A DNA stretch of 64,000 nucleotides from Sphingomonas sp. PP-CE-1A-559 (GCF_004340965.1 NZ_SLYA01000002.1:248001-312000); one strand, 5' to 3'. Positions 1 through 9,849 are shown, counted from the stretch's first letter. A program made the numbers and translations. Notes: generated from the sequence alone by a model not told the origin.

Positions 1-1
1 C

Positions 2-508
2 TATCTCGCCACCACGCCGCCCTCGGTCCAGACGAAGACGCTGCGCGCGGTGATCGCCTTCAACCGCGCGAACGCCGCGACCGAGATGCCGTTCTTCGCG
101 CAGGAATTGTTCGACGATGCGGACAAGACCAAGGGACTCGACGATCCCGCGTACAAGGCCGCACGCGCCACCTCGTTGCGGCTGGCGGGGGCGCAAGGGA
201 TCGACGCGATGCTGCGCGCGGCGGGTGCGCAGATTTTGGTCGAGCCGGCTTATGACGCAGCATGGCTGAGCGACCCGGTCTATGGCGACACCTATGCCGG
301 CTCTTCCGCCGCGACGTTGCCAGCGGTCGCCGGTTATCCGCATCTGACCGTGCCGATGGGTCTCGTACGCGGCTTGCCGGTCGGCCTGTCGTTCATCGCC
401 ACAAAGGATGCCGACCAGACCGTGCTGCGCGCCGGCTATGCCTATGAACAGCGCGCCAAGGCCCGGTCGGCGCCGCGGTATTTACCGACCATCGCCGTCG
501 ACCGGTGA
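2..508 (+). CDS. Amidase family protein, C-terminal part (5' truncated by window edge)
   Basis: The reading frame is open from base 2, so the N-terminus lies outside the window. About 168 C-terminal residues are visible. They carry features of the amidase-signature family (GatA-like): the segment GSSAATLPAVAGYPHLTVPMG, then GLPVGLSFIA, and a closing A-x-x-YEQ helix. The Ser-cisSer-Lys catalytic core would lie upstream and cannot be checked, so substrate and signal peptide are unknown. Secreted amidases of this type are common in sphingomonads. It converges with the MFS gene, 12 bp away. Confidence 0.8.
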   Translation, partial: YLATTPPSVQTKTLRAVIAFNRANAATEMPFFAQELFDDADKTKGLDDPAYKAARATSLRLAGAQGIDAMLRAAGAQILVEPAYDAAWLSDPVYGDTYAGSSAATLPAVAGYPHLTVPMGLVRGLPVGLSFIATKDADQTVLRAGYAYEQRAKARSAPRYLPTIAVDR

Positions 509-520
509 GGCGCAGGGGGC

Positions 521-1795
521 TTACCCCTCTTTCTGCTTCGTCTCGGGCATCGCGAAGAAATACAGCATGAAGCCGACGCCAGCGACGACGGCCAGGGTCA
601 GGAAGCTCACGCTGTACCCCGCCCAAACGATGATCGCGCCGGCCAGCGTCGCGGACAAGGCCGCGCCCAGGCCCTGCGCGCTCGCCACCGCGCCCTGGCT
701 GACGTTGAAGCGTCCCGTCCCCTTGGTCAGGTCGGCGATCACGACCGGGAACAGCGCGCCGAAGATGCCTGCGCCAATGCCGTCGAGCGCCTGCACGCCG
801 ACCAGCCACCACGGATTGTCCGACACGGTATACAGTGCCCCGCGCGCCGCGAGGAACCCGAAGGCGACGAGGAACAGCGGCTTGGTGCCCCATTTCTCGG
901 TGTTGCGGCCGACGACGATCGCGACGGGTACCATCACCAGCTGCGCCGCGACGATGCACGCGGCGGTCAGCGACGTCGCCTGGTCCTTGCCGACGGTCCG
1001 CGCGAGCAACTGGCTGACCGAGGTCAGCATCGCCGCGTTGGCGAGGTGGAACAGGAACGCCGTCCCCGCGAAGATCATCAGCGGCTTGTTTTCGACCAGC
1101 GCCTTCCACCCGCTCGGCTCCTCGCAATCGTCCTCCGGCTCGCAATCGAGACCGCGTGCCACGGCATTGTCGATGTCGTCGTTCCTGATCCGCGACGCGG
1201 TCACGATGCTCGCAACCGTCAGCGCGCCCATCAGGTAGAAGACGACGACCGGTCCGAACTTCCACGCGAGCACGCCCGCGAGCGCCGCCGACACGGCGTT
1301 GCCCGCGTGGTTGAACGCCTCGTTGCGACCGACGCGCTTGGCGAACAGTTTGGGGCCGACCAAGCCAAGCGTGATGGCGGAGATCGCCGGCGCGAACACC
1401 GCGCCCGCAACCGCCGCGATCGACTGGGTGACAGCGACCGCGGTAAAGCCACTGACGATCGGCAGTGATACGCTGCTGAGCGTCACGAGCAACGCGGCGA
1501 TCATCACGATCCGCGGCTTGTTCCTGCTGCGATCGATGAGTCCGCCCGCGGGCGTCTGCGATATCAGGCCGACGATCCCGGCGATCGTCAGGATCATGCC
1601 CACCGTCGCCTCGTTCCAGCCATGCGCAGGCCCACGCACCGCGACGAGATAGATCGCCAGATAAGGCCCGAGCCCGTCGCGAACGTCGGCAAGGAAGAAG
1701 TTCAGCGCGTCGAGCGTCTTGTTCGGCGCTGATGTAGCGTCCGACCCGCCCTTGGCCTTGCCGCTATTGGCGGATGCCGTGTCCGTCGTGGCCAT
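521..1795 (-). CDS. MFS transporter
   Basis: 424 residues with about 12 hydrophobic segments, the size and pattern of a major facilitator carrier. The cytoplasmic loop-2/3 motif region reads GGLIDRSRNKPR, matching the family's G-x-x-x-D-R-x-x-R/K-x pattern. A soluble stretch around residues 205-230 is rich in Asp and Glu (EPEDDCEEP) and forms the central loop. The first ~28 residues are hydrophilic (Ser, Thr, Lys) and precede the first membrane span. The substrate cannot be assigned. It is divergent from the phosphoesterase gene across a 275-bp, relatively AT-rich gap. Confidence 0.85.
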   Translation of the reverse strand: MATTDTASANSGKAKGGSDATSAPNKTLDALNFFLADVRDGLGPYLAIYLVAVRGPAHGWNEATVGMILTIAGIVGLISQTPAGGLIDRSRNKPRIVMIAALLVTLSSVSLPIVSGFTAVAVTQSIAAVAGAVFAPAISAITLGLVGPKLFAKRVGRNEAFNHAGNAVSAALAGVLAWKFGPVVVFYLMGALTVASIVTASRIRNDDIDNAVARGLDCEPEDDCEEPSGWKALVENKPLMIFAGTAFLFHLANAAMLTSVSQLLARTVGKDQATSLTAACIVAAQLVMVPVAIVVGRNTEKWGTKPLFLVAFGFLAARGALYTVSDNPWWLVGVQALDGIGAGIFGALFPVVIADLTKGTGRFNVSQGAVASAQGLGAALSATLAGAIIVWAGYSVSFLTLAVVAGVGFMLYFFAMPETKQKEG

Positions 1796-2070
1796 GAGAA
1801 TTCCCTGAAATATCGGTGTCGTCGAACGCGGTGCCGGACGGCGATCCCTGCGCGCCGTCGGATCGCTAAAGCTGCGGCACCGGGCAAAGTTTCCACGCCG
1901 ACGAAATATTGTTCGGCTTGATTTTGTTCAGTGATGTCAAAAGCTAAACCGAAACTGAACGGGCCCGTTAAGTCTCAAATCATGAAGTTATTGTCACGGA
2001 ACGATGAACCCTCAGCCTCGCTGTGGGCAGCATCGGCGGATCATCTGCCACACGACTTGAAAGAGCTTTA

Positions 2071-3183
2071 ATGACAGGATGTCTGACCTGGATCCACTTT
2101 GGCGATCTGCATGTCGACGAGGTCGATGGGTATGAAGGACTGTCACGTTTCCGGGACCTCGTCGCGCTCGCGGAGACGCATCTGAATGATGCGGTCGACT
2201 TCGCGCTGTTGCCCGGCGACAATGCTAATCACGGTACCGACGACCAATATGCGCGGATCGCGGACGCGATGACGGGGCTGTCGCTGCCGTGGCACGTGCT
2301 GGCGGGCGATCATGATTTCGAACCCGGCGACCTTACCGCGATGCGCGCGATCACGGCGAAGATGGCACCCTATGCGGAGACGATCGCCGGCTATCGGTGC
2401 CTGTTCCTGGATATCGTCTCGGCGGGGAAGGGTGGTCCCGACTTCCGGATCGACCCGGCCCAGCGCGCCTGGATAGAACGCGAACTGAGTGCAGCCGCGG
2501 TCGCTGGCGAACCGGTGGCGGTGTTCATGCACGCCTATCCCGGCGACCTGCGCGACGATCCGGACGGTATCGCCGGGCTGTTCGCCGCGCACCGCGTCGC
2601 GTTCGTCGACACCGGGCACACGCATTATAACGAGCTGCTTAACGACGGCCGCGTGATCTACGGCGCGACCCGCTCGACCGGCCAGATCGAGGAGGGCGCA
2701 CCCGGTTTCTCGATCGTCACGCTCGACGACGGCGTGCCGAGCTGGAGGTTCCAGGCGATCGACGATCCCTGGCCGCTCGTCCAGATCACCAGCCCCGCCG
2801 ACCGCCGCCTGATCACCGACCCGGCGCGCGCCGACAATGTGCCCGGCAGCGCCTTCACCGTGCGCGCGAAGGTGTTCGGCGGCGCAGACACGGTGTCGCT
2901 GTACGTCGATGACGGCCAAGCCGTCCCGATGACGCGCGTCGACGGCGTGCCCTCGCTTTGGAGCGCCTCGGTCGATCGCGTAGCCGATGGCCTCCACCAT
3001 CTCGCCGTCCGCAGCGACGGGAGCGAGGACCGGATCGAGATCCTCGTCCGCAACGCAGGGCCACGACCGAAGCGCAATCCTTCCATGGCGCTCGGCCGCG
3101 ACGTGAACGCGATCGGTGCCTGGCCCGATCGTGGTATCGACGGTGCGCAGCGTGGCCCGAACAAGAACGGACTCGATTGGTGA
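2071..3183 (+). CDS. Calcineurin-like metallophosphoesterase
   Basis: 370 residues from ATG 2071; an in-frame ATG at 2023 would add 16 residues before the fold begins. Metal-binding blocks follow the family order: FGDLHVDE (D-x-H), LLPGDNAN, AGDHDFEPGD (variant of GNHD), MHAYPGD and GHTHYNE. The C-terminal ~110 residues after SWRF look like an Ig-like beta domain (AFTVRAKVFGGADTVSLYVD). No signal peptide is obvious. The substrate is unknown; the phosphodiesterase or phosphomonoesterase class is inferred from motifs only. The permease gene follows 52 bp downstream on the same strand. Confidence 0.85.
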   Translation: MTGCLTWIHFGDLHVDEVDGYEGLSRFRDLVALAETHLNDAVDFALLPGDNANHGTDDQYARIADAMTGLSLPWHVLAGDHDFEPGDLTAMRAITAKMAPYAETIAGYRCLFLDIVSAGKGGPDFRIDPAQRAWIERELSAAAVAGEPVAVFMHAYPGDLRDDPDGIAGLFAAHRVAFVDTGHTHYNELLNDGRVIYGATRSTGQIEEGAPGFSIVTLDDGVPSWRFQAIDDPWPLVQITSPADRRLITDPARADNVPGSAFTVRAKVFGGADTVSLYVDDGQAVPMTRVDGVPSLWSASVDRVADGLHHLAVRSDGSEDRIEILVRNAGPRPKRNPSMALGRDVNAIGAWPDRGIDGAQRGPNKNGLDW

Positions 3184-3235
3184 ATACCGCAACGATGACG
3201 ATGGTCCGGCGTATCGGCGCGCGGATGCCCGCGGC

Positions 3236-4489
3236 ATGACTCTCCACACCTACGCGATCTGGGCGATCTGCTTCGTCGCGACCTTCGGCGTGATCACGCG
3301 TCCGTTCAAGCTACCCGAAGCGGTCTGGGCGCTCGCTGGCGCTGCGGTGTTGCTCGTGTTCGGACTGATGTCGCCCGATGCCGCGTGGAGCGCCGTATTG
3401 AAGGGTGGCGACGTCTATTTGTTCCTGATCGGCATGATGCTGTTGTCCGAGGTCGCTCGCGAGCAGGGGCTGTTCGACTGGGTCGCCGAACACGCGGTCC
3501 GCCTCGCAAAGGGATCGACCAGCCGCCTGTTCGCGCTCGTCTTCGGCGTTGGCATCGTCGTCACGACATTCCTCTCGAACGACGCGACCGCGGTAGTGCT
3601 GACCCCCGCAGTCTACGCCGCGGCGAAGAAGGCGAAGGCCGACCCGCTGCCGATGCTGTTCGCCTGCGCGCTGATCGCCAACGCGGCGAGCTTCGTGCTG
3701 CCGATCTCGAACCCCGCGAACCTCGTGTTGTACGGTGGCGCGCTGCCGTCGCTCGGCGCGTGGATGGCGTCGTTCGCGCTGCCATCGCTGCTGTCGATCG
3801 GCGTGACGTTCCTCGTCCTGCGCTGGGTCGAGCGCGAGCGGCTCACCGGGCAGTGCGAGACCGTCGTCGAGACCGGCACGCTGTCGCGTGGCGGCAAGAT
3901 CGCGCTCGGCGGGATCGTCGCGACCGCGGTTCTGCTGATCGCCGCGTCGGCGCAGGGGCACGATCTCGGACTGCCGACCTGTCTTGCCGGTATCGCGACG
4001 ATGGCCGCGATCTGCATCGGGGAGCGCAAGTCGCCATTCACGACGCTCGGCTCGGTATCCTGGGCGGTGCTGCCGCTCGTCGCGGGCCTGTTCGTCCTGG
4101 TCGAGGCACTGGCGAGCACCGGCGTTATCACGATGCTGGCGCGCTGGCTCGCGGCCGGTGCGGCGAACTCGCCGTCGACGACCGCAGGCGTTGCGGGGAC
4201 GATCCTGGCGTTCGGATCGAACCTCATGAACAACCTGCCGGCCGGATTGATCGCGAGCACGACGCTCCAGCAGGCCCACGTTCCGCAGATCGTCACCGAC
4301 GGCCTACTGATCGGCGTCGACCTCGGCCCGAACCTGTCGATCACCGGCTCGCTCGCCACCATATTGTGGCTGACCGCGATCCGCCGCGAGGGCGAGGATG
4401 TCGGCTTCTGGCGGTTCCTCAAGGTGGGCGCGGTGGTGATGCCGCCAGCGCTGTTCGCCGCGCTCGGCGCGCGCATGCTCATCGGCTGA
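3236..4489 (+). CDS. ArsB/SLC13-type permease (anion or arsenite transporter family)
   Basis: 417 residues from ATG 3236, where the first membrane span begins; a longer upstream frame to 3116 is hydrophilic and was rejected. About ten to twelve membrane spans are visible. The first repeat carries TTFLSNDATAVVLTPAV and the second FGSNLMNNLPAGLIAS, the paired Asn-rich hairpin motifs of the ion transporter superfamily that includes ArsB. No ars regulator or reductase is nearby, so arsenite export should not be assumed. It follows the phosphoesterase and may be co-transcribed with it. Confidence 0.85.
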   Translation: MTLHTYAIWAICFVATFGVITRPFKLPEAVWALAGAAVLLVFGLMSPDAAWSAVLKGGDVYLFLIGMMLLSEVAREQGLFDWVAEHAVRLAKGSTSRLFALVFGVGIVVTTFLSNDATAVVLTPAVYAAAKKAKADPLPMLFACALIANAASFVLPISNPANLVLYGGALPSLGAWMASFALPSLLSIGVTFLVLRWVERERLTGQCETVVETGTLSRGGKIALGGIVATAVLLIAASAQGHDLGLPTCLAGIATMAAICIGERKSPFTTLGSVSWAVLPLVAGLFVLVEALASTGVITMLARWLAAGAANSPSTTAGVAGTILAFGSNLMNNLPAGLIASTTLQQAHVPQIVTDGLLIGVDLGPNLSITGSLATILWLTAIRREGEDVGFWRFLKVGAVVMPPALFAALGARMLIG

Positions 4490-4525
4490 GCGCGCGCCGA
4501 GCGGCAACCAATTAGATCCCGGCAA

Positions 4526-5839
4526 TCAGATGCCGGCAGCAGGCGTCTTCGCGACCGTCCCACGGTGCATGACGAACTCGACGTGTTCGAGCCGCGTGAC
4601 GTCCTGCAGCGGAGACCCCGCCACGGCGATGATGTCCGCGGTCTTGCCGGGTGCCAGCGTGCCGATGTCGTCGCGCCCGAGCAGGTCTGCGGCGCCCACC
4701 GTGGCGGCGGCGATCGCCTGGGTTGGGGTGAGCCCGTTCCTGACCATCAGCGCGAACTCGGTGGCGTTGTCGCCGTGCTTCGACACGCCGGTATCGGTGC
4801 CGAACGCGACCTTAACGCCGGCGGCATAGGCGCGGCGGTGACTGGCCGCCATAGCCGCGGCCGCGGCCTCGGCCTTGACGATCGTCGCGGGCGGCAACGC
4901 GCCGCCGCGTGCCTGGGCCAGCGCCGCGACGGGTGCGATCTCGGTCGGCACCAGATAGGCGCCCTTGGTCTTGAACAGCCGGATCGTCTCGTCGTCGAGG
5001 AACGTGCCGTGCTCGATCGAGTCCACGCCGGCCTCCAGCGCGGCCTTCGTGCCCTCGGCGGCATGGCTGTGCGCGGCGACCTTGCGACCGAGCGCATGCG
5101 CGGTCTCGATGATCGCGCGCATTTCCTCGGGCGTCATCGCTCGGCCGAGGCCGCCACTGACGTTCGACAGCACGCCACCGGTCGCCGCGAACTTGATGAC
5201 GCGCGCGCCCAGCGCGACCTGCGCCCGCACCGCGCGGCGGCAATCGTCGGGGCCGTCGCACAGGTTCATTTCCTTCGCGTGCACCATGTCCGCGAATTCC
5301 TCCGCCAGCCCGTTGCCGCCGTCACCATGCCCGCCCGTCACCGAGATCATCTCGCCGGCATTGGTGATGCTCGGCCCTTCGACGGTACCGGCATCGATCG
5401 CATCGCGCAGTGCCCGGATACCCCGCGGATCGCCGCCCAGGTCGCGCACCGAGGTGAAACCGGCCGCCAGCGTCGTGCGGGCGTTGGCGACCGCGGTCAT
5501 CTCGTCGTCGAACCGGTCGCGGTTGAGCGCTTCCAGCCGCGCGCGCATCGGATCGCCGCCGATGCCCCAGAGATGGACGTGCATGTCGACCATCCCGGGC
5601 AGTACGAATGCGGTACGCAGGTCGATCAGCCTCGCCCCCTGTTCCGGCGCGACGAAGCCATCGCGCAGTTCGACGATCTTCCCGTCGCGGACGATGATCG
5701 TGGTGTTGCCGCGCGGTGCCTGGCCGGGTCGGTCGAGCACCGTGCCCGCCTGGATATAGGTCGTGGTCGATGGCTTGCCCTGCGCCAGTACCGGTGCCGC
5801 GACGATTGCCGTCAGCCCGATCATCCATGCCTTGATCAT
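4526..5839 (-). CDS. Secreted metal-dependent amidohydrolase
   Basis: 437 residues from ATG 5839, preceded by an AAGGGGG ribosome-binding site; a longer frame to 6292 lacks support. The first ~20 residues form a Sec signal peptide ending ...VLAQ. Motifs fit the amidohydrolase superfamily with imidazolonepropionase/prolidase-like members: MVDMHVHLWG (HxH), VIKFAATGG (metal-bridging Lys), VAAHSHAAEG and SIEHGTF (His ligands), and FGTDTGVS (Asp). Probably a periplasmic or exported peptidase or amidase; the substrate is unknown. It is divergent from the paoABC-like genes. Confidence 0.88.
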   Translation of the reverse strand: MIKAWMIGLTAIVAAPVLAQGKPSTTTYIQAGTVLDRPGQAPRGNTTIIVRDGKIVELRDGFVAPEQGARLIDLRTAFVLPGMVDMHVHLWGIGGDPMRARLEALNRDRFDDEMTAVANARTTLAAGFTSVRDLGGDPRGIRALRDAIDAGTVEGPSITNAGEMISVTGGHGDGGNGLAEEFADMVHAKEMNLCDGPDDCRRAVRAQVALGARVIKFAATGGVLSNVSGGLGRAMTPEEMRAIIETAHALGRKVAAHSHAAEGTKAALEAGVDSIEHGTFLDDETIRLFKTKGAYLVPTEIAPVAALAQARGGALPPATIVKAEAAAAAMAASHRRAYAAGVKVAFGTDTGVSKHGDNATEFALMVRNGLTPTQAIAAATVGAADLLGRDDIGTLAPGKTADIIAVAGSPLQDVTRLEHVEFVMHRGTVAKTPAAGI

Positions 5840-6026
5840 CACATAGTCCCCCTTTGATACGTGATGCTCGCCGATGCGCGCCGCGGCGGCAAGAGGGCAT
5901 CGATCTATCTTCACGATCGCACCGCCAGACGCTTGGCAGACCCCGCTGATCGCGACTATACCGCTCGGTACTGAAATACGGATTCGACGGTCGCAACGAC
6001 ACCGTCGGCTCAACAGGAGAGTGGCG

Positions 6027-6533
6027 ATGTCGATACTTGTCAACGGGTCAGCGGTGGCGCTGCCCGACGATCCCCGTGTCTCGCTGCTCGATTTGTTGCG
6101 CGAAGGGCTGCATCTGGCGGGCACCAAGAAGGGCTGCAACCAGGGCGCGTGCGGTGCCTGTACCGTGCTCGTCGATGGCGAGCGGATCGTCTCCTGCCTC
6201 GCGCTCGCGGTGCAGTATGACGGGCGACAGGTGACGACGATCGAAGGGCTGGCCGACGGCGACGCGCTGCATCCGTTGCAGCAAGCCTTCATCGATCACG
6301 ACGGCTTCCAGTGCGGCTATTGCACGCCGGGCCAGATCTGTTCGGCGATCGGCATGGCGGCGGAGGCGAAGCGGGGCGTGCCAAGCCATGTCAGCGCCGA
6401 TCTCGCGGCCGACGTGACACTGACCCGCGAGGAATTGCAGGAGCGGATGAGCGGCAATCTGTGCCGCTGCGGCGCACATAACGGTATCATCGACGCGATC
6501 CGCGAAACCGTAGCAGCGGAGATGGCGGCATGA
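6027..6533 (+). CDS. paoA: Aldehyde/xanthine oxidoreductase 2Fe-2S subunit (PaoA-like)
   Basis: 168 residues from ATG 6027, with AGGAGA 7 bp upstream. It carries two [2Fe-2S] clusters: a plant-ferredoxin-type Cys set in GCNQGACGACTV and an alpha-helical set in CGYCTPGQIC and NLCRCG. It transfers electrons from the molybdenum centre to FAD in xanthine-oxidase family enzymes. E. coli PaoA has a Tat signal; this protein starts directly at MSILVNG with none, so the complex is probably cytoplasmic. The stop overlaps the next start (ATGA). Confidence 0.92.
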   Translation: MSILVNGSAVALPDDPRVSLLDLLREGLHLAGTKKGCNQGACGACTVLVDGERIVSCLALAVQYDGRQVTTIEGLADGDALHPLQQAFIDHDGFQCGYCTPGQICSAIGMAAEAKRGVPSHVSADLAADVTLTREELQERMSGNLCRCGAHNGIIDAIRETVAAEMAA

Positions 6534-7516
6534 CCCCGTTCACCTACGCGCGCGCTGAGAACGCCGCAGACGCCCTCCGGCTCGGGCAGGCGAATATGAC
6601 GGCCTATCTCGGCGGCGGCACCAACCTGGTCGACCTGATCCGCGAGACGGTCGCACGACCGAGCGCGCTGGTCGACGTGACCGGACTGTCGAACGAGATC
6701 GAGGAGACCGAGGGCGGCGGGCTGATGATCGGCGCAGCGGTGCGCAATACGGCGCTGGCCGAGCATCTTGCGGTGCGGACGCGCTATCCGGTACTGTCGC
6801 GCGCGATCCTGGCGGGGGCGTCGGCGCAGATCCGCAACATGGCGACGGTCGGCGGCAATCTGCTCCAGCGGACCCGGTGCACCTATTTCTACGACACCGA
6901 CGGATCGCGCTGCAACAAGCGTGCGCCGGGGTCGGGCTGCGACGCCATCGAGGGTTTCACGCGGGGACACGCCATTCTCGGCGCGTCGTCGGCGTGCGTC
7001 GCGACGCATCCTTCCGACATGTGCGTGGCGCTCGCCGCGCTCGATGCGGTCGTGCATCTTGACGGGCGGGGCGGGGCCCGGACGCTGCCGTTCACCGAGC
7101 TTCACCGACTGCCGGGCGATCATCCCGAGTTCGATACCGTGCTCGAGCCGGGCGAACTCATCACCGCGATCGAACTGCCGCCGCTGAGTTTCGCGGCCAA
7201 CTCGACCTATCGCAAGGTGCGCGACCGGGCGAGCTACGCCTTCGCGCTGGTCTCGATAGCAGCCGCGCTTGAGATCGAGGACGGCGTTATAAAGGACGTG
7301 CGGATCGCGCTCGGCGGGGTCGCGCACAAGCCGTGGCGCGCGTCGAAGGCGGAGGCAGCATTACGGGGCGGTCCGGCGACCGAGGAAGCGTTCCTCGCCG
7401 CCGCCGTTGCCGAGATGGCGGACGCCGCGCCGCTGCGCGACAATGGTTTCAAGATCGCACTGACCAAGCGCACCCTCGTTGCCGTGCTTGGCGACCTTGC
7501 CGGAGCAGCAGCATGA
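6530..7516 (+). CDS. paoB: Aldehyde oxidoreductase FAD-binding subunit (PaoB-like)
   Basis: 328 residues. The FAD-binding loop YLGGGTNLVDL and the GNLLQRTRC segment match the CO-dehydrogenase/PaoB flavoprotein family. Four cysteines at about residues 117, 128, 137 and 156 (RTRC, SRCNK, GSGCD, SACVATHPSDM) occupy the region that binds the extra [4Fe-4S] cluster in E. coli PaoB, so this protein probably has it too. The C-terminal domain has RKVRDRASYAFALVS and LGGVAHKPWR. Its start overlaps the paoA stop and its stop overlaps the paoC start, each by ATGA. Confidence 0.93.
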   Translation: MTPFTYARAENAADALRLGQANMTAYLGGGTNLVDLIRETVARPSALVDVTGLSNEIEETEGGGLMIGAAVRNTALAEHLAVRTRYPVLSRAILAGASAQIRNMATVGGNLLQRTRCTYFYDTDGSRCNKRAPGSGCDAIEGFTRGHAILGASSACVATHPSDMCVALAALDAVVHLDGRGGARTLPFTELHRLPGDHPEFDTVLEPGELITAIELPPLSFAANSTYRKVRDRASYAFALVSIAAALEIEDGVIKDVRIALGGVAHKPWRASKAEAALRGGPATEEAFLAAAVAEMADAAPLRDNGFKIALTKRTLVAVLGDLAGAAA

Positions 7517-9849
7517 GCATCGTCGACACGGTCAAGGAAACCGCGCAAGGCCTGGTTCAGGGCGCGATGAGCAAGCTGGTGCCGCTCGCCCCCGACAGCT
7601 GGATTCCAGGCGGCGTGCCCGATCCGCTGATCCGCCAGCAGCATGGCCTGATCGGCACGTCAGTGTCGCGGCTCGATGGCCCGCTCAAGGTGCGCGGCGC
7701 GGCAACCTTCGCGGCCGAGTTTCAGCTGGAGAACATGGTCTACGCCGCGCTCGCTTATGCGACGATTCCGCGCGGGCGGATCGCGGCGATCGATACCGCG
7801 GCCGCGGAGGCTGCGCCGGGCGTCGTGGTAGTGATGACGCACCTGAACGCGCCCCGGATGAACCCGCCGGCGGTGTTCGGCTCTTCGCCTACCGCGGCGG
7901 GGCCGGCGGACCTGCCCGTCATGCAGGACGACCGCGTCCACTGGAACGGCCAGCCGATCGCGGTCGTGCTCGCCGAGACGCAGGAACAGGCCGATCACGC
8001 CAAGTCGTTGATCGTCGCGACCTACGCGGCCGAGCCTTCGACCACGTCGCTCGCCGCGGCCAAGGCTGAAGGACCCAAGCAGGGCCTGTTCATGGGCCAG
8101 CCGTTGCTGAACGAGATCGGCAACGCGGACGCGATGCTGGCAGCGGCGGCGCACAAGGTCGATCACGTCTATCGCACGCCGCGCCACAACCACAACGCGA
8201 TCGAGCCGCATGCCGCGACGATCGCGTGGGTCGGCGACGAACTGATCGTCCACGACGCGACGCAGCTCGTCACGGCAGAGGCGCAGACGATCGCCGACGT
8301 GTTCGACCTGAAGGCGGCACAGGTGCGCGTGACCTCGCCGTTCGTCGGCGGTGGCTTCGGTGGAAAATGCCTGTGGGATCACCAGATCCTCGGCACCGCC
8401 GCGGCCAAGCTCGCCGGGCGACCGGTCCGGATCGCGCTGTCGCGTGAGGGCGTGTACCGTGTCGTCGGTGGGCGCACGCTGACCGAACAGCGGGTCGCGA
8501 TCGGCGCGGACGCGGATGGCCGCTTCAAGGCGCTGGTCCACACCGGCATCGCCGCGATGACGCCGCACAACAACATGCCCGAACCCTTCATCCTCGGCAC
8601 GCGCGGCGGCTATGCGGCGGACAGCTTCAAGCTGTCGGTCGAGACGGTCACGATGAACATGCTCGCCAACACCTTCATGCGCGCACCGGGCGAGGCGGTC
8701 GGCACGTTCGCGCTGGAATCGGCGATCGACGAACTCGCGGTCGAACTCGACATGGACCCGATCGCGCTGCGCATCCGCAACGAGCCGGACAAGGATCCGA
8801 CCTCGGGCCTGCCATTCTCGTCGCGGCATATCGTCGAGGCGTGGCGTAGCGGTGCGGAGCGGTTCGGCTGGAACGAGCGGAGCGCCGAGCCGGGTATGCG
8901 TCGCGAAGGCGAGTGGCTGATCGGCATGGGCTGCGCGACCGGGACCTATCCTTATTACCGTATGCCGGGCGCCGCCGCACGGATCACGCTGCGTCGTGAC
9001 GGGCATGCCCTCGTCGAGATCGCCGCGCATGAGATGGGCATGGGGACGTCGACAACGACCGCGATGGTCGCCGCCGATCGCCTCGGACTCCCGCTCGACC
9101 GCGTCTCGGTCGGCTATGGCGATTCGATCATCCCCGGCGCGATCCTGGCCGGTGGATCGCAGCAGACCGCGGCGATCGGCGCTGCGGTGATCGCCGCACA
9201 CCATGCGCTGGTCGCCGAACTGCTGAAACTCGCGGGCAATGATTCGCCGCTCTCAGGCCTGTCGCCCGACGAAGTTGGCAGCGAGGATGGCGGGCTCGCC
9301 AAGCTCGACGACCCGACCCGCCGCGAAAGTTATGTCTCGATCCTCGAACGAGCGCAGCGCGAGAACGTCGTCGTCAGCGAAGAGGCGTCGCAGCCGCTCG
9401 AACTGATGCATTGGTCGATGCATTCGCACAGCGCGCTGTTCTGCGAGGTGCGGGTCAACGCGATCACCGGCGAGACACGCGTGAGCCGCTTCCTCGGCGC
9501 ATTCGATTGCGGTCGCATCCTCAACCCCAAGACCGCGCGCAGCCAGTTCCGCGGCGGGATCGTCATGGGCCTCGGCATGGCGCTGATGGAGGAGACGCAG
9601 TTCGACGAGCGCAACGGCCGCATCATGAACCCGAGCCTCGCCGAATATCACGTGCCCGTGCACCTCGACGTGCCCGAGATCGACGTGATCTGGACCGACA
9701 TCGCCGACCCGCATACGCCGATGGGCGCGCACGGCGTGGGCGAGATCGGCATCACCGGCGTCGCCGCGGCGGTAGCGAACGCGATCTACAACGCCACCGG
9801 CAAGCGCGTGCGCGACCTGCCGATCACGCTGGACAAGGTGCTGCTCTGA
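7513..9849 (+). CDS. paoC: Aldehyde oxidoreductase molybdenum-binding subunit (PaoC-like)
   Basis: 778 residues from ATG 7513; the longer frame from 7333 overlaps paoB and was rejected. Molybdopterin-cofactor motifs are visible: SPFVGGGFGGKCLWDHQ, NTFMRAPGEAVGTFALE, and near the C-terminus HGVGEIGITGVAAAV, which contains the expected catalytic Glu. The first ~45 residues form an extension before the VSRLDGPLKVRGAA segment that starts the usual fold. It forms the heterotrimer with the two upstream subunits and would oxidise aldehydes to acids. Molybdenum-cofactor insertion chaperone genes (PaoD/XdhC type) are not seen nearby. Confidence 0.93.
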   Translation: MSIVDTVKETAQGLVQGAMSKLVPLAPDSWIPGGVPDPLIRQQHGLIGTSVSRLDGPLKVRGAATFAAEFQLENMVYAALAYATIPRGRIAAIDTAAAEAAPGVVVVMTHLNAPRMNPPAVFGSSPTAAGPADLPVMQDDRVHWNGQPIAVVLAETQEQADHAKSLIVATYAAEPSTTSLAAAKAEGPKQGLFMGQPLLNEIGNADAMLAAAAHKVDHVYRTPRHNHNAIEPHAATIAWVGDELIVHDATQLVTAEAQTIADVFDLKAAQVRVTSPFVGGGFGGKCLWDHQILGTAAAKLAGRPVRIALSREGVYRVVGGRTLTEQRVAIGADADGRFKALVHTGIAAMTPHNNMPEPFILGTRGGYAADSFKLSVETVTMNMLANTFMRAPGEAVGTFALESAIDELAVELDMDPIALRIRNEPDKDPTSGLPFSSRHIVEAWRSGAERFGWNERSAEPGMRREGEWLIGMGCATGTYPYYRMPGAAARITLRRDGHALVEIAAHEMGMGTSTTTAMVAADRLGLPLDRVSVGYGDSIIPGAILAGGSQQTAAIGAAVIAAHHALVAELLKLAGNDSPLSGLSPDEVGSEDGGLAKLDDPTRRESYVSILERAQRENVVVSEEASQPLELMHWSMHSHSALFCEVRVNAITGETRVSRFLGAFDCGRILNPKTARSQFRGGIVMGLGMALMEETQFDERNGRIMNPSLAEYHVPVHLDVPEIDVIWTDIADPHTPMGAHGVGEIGITGVAAAVANAIYNATGKRVRDLPITLDKVLL

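Noticed and set aside
2143..3249. 368-residue minus-strand frame over the phosphoesterase
   Set aside because: Antisense to the phosphoesterase, which has all its metal motifs on the plus strand.
3236..4489. Calling the permease a true arsenite pump (arsB)
   Set aside because: The motifs fit the broader ion-transporter superfamily, and no arsR, arsC or arsH gene is nearby.
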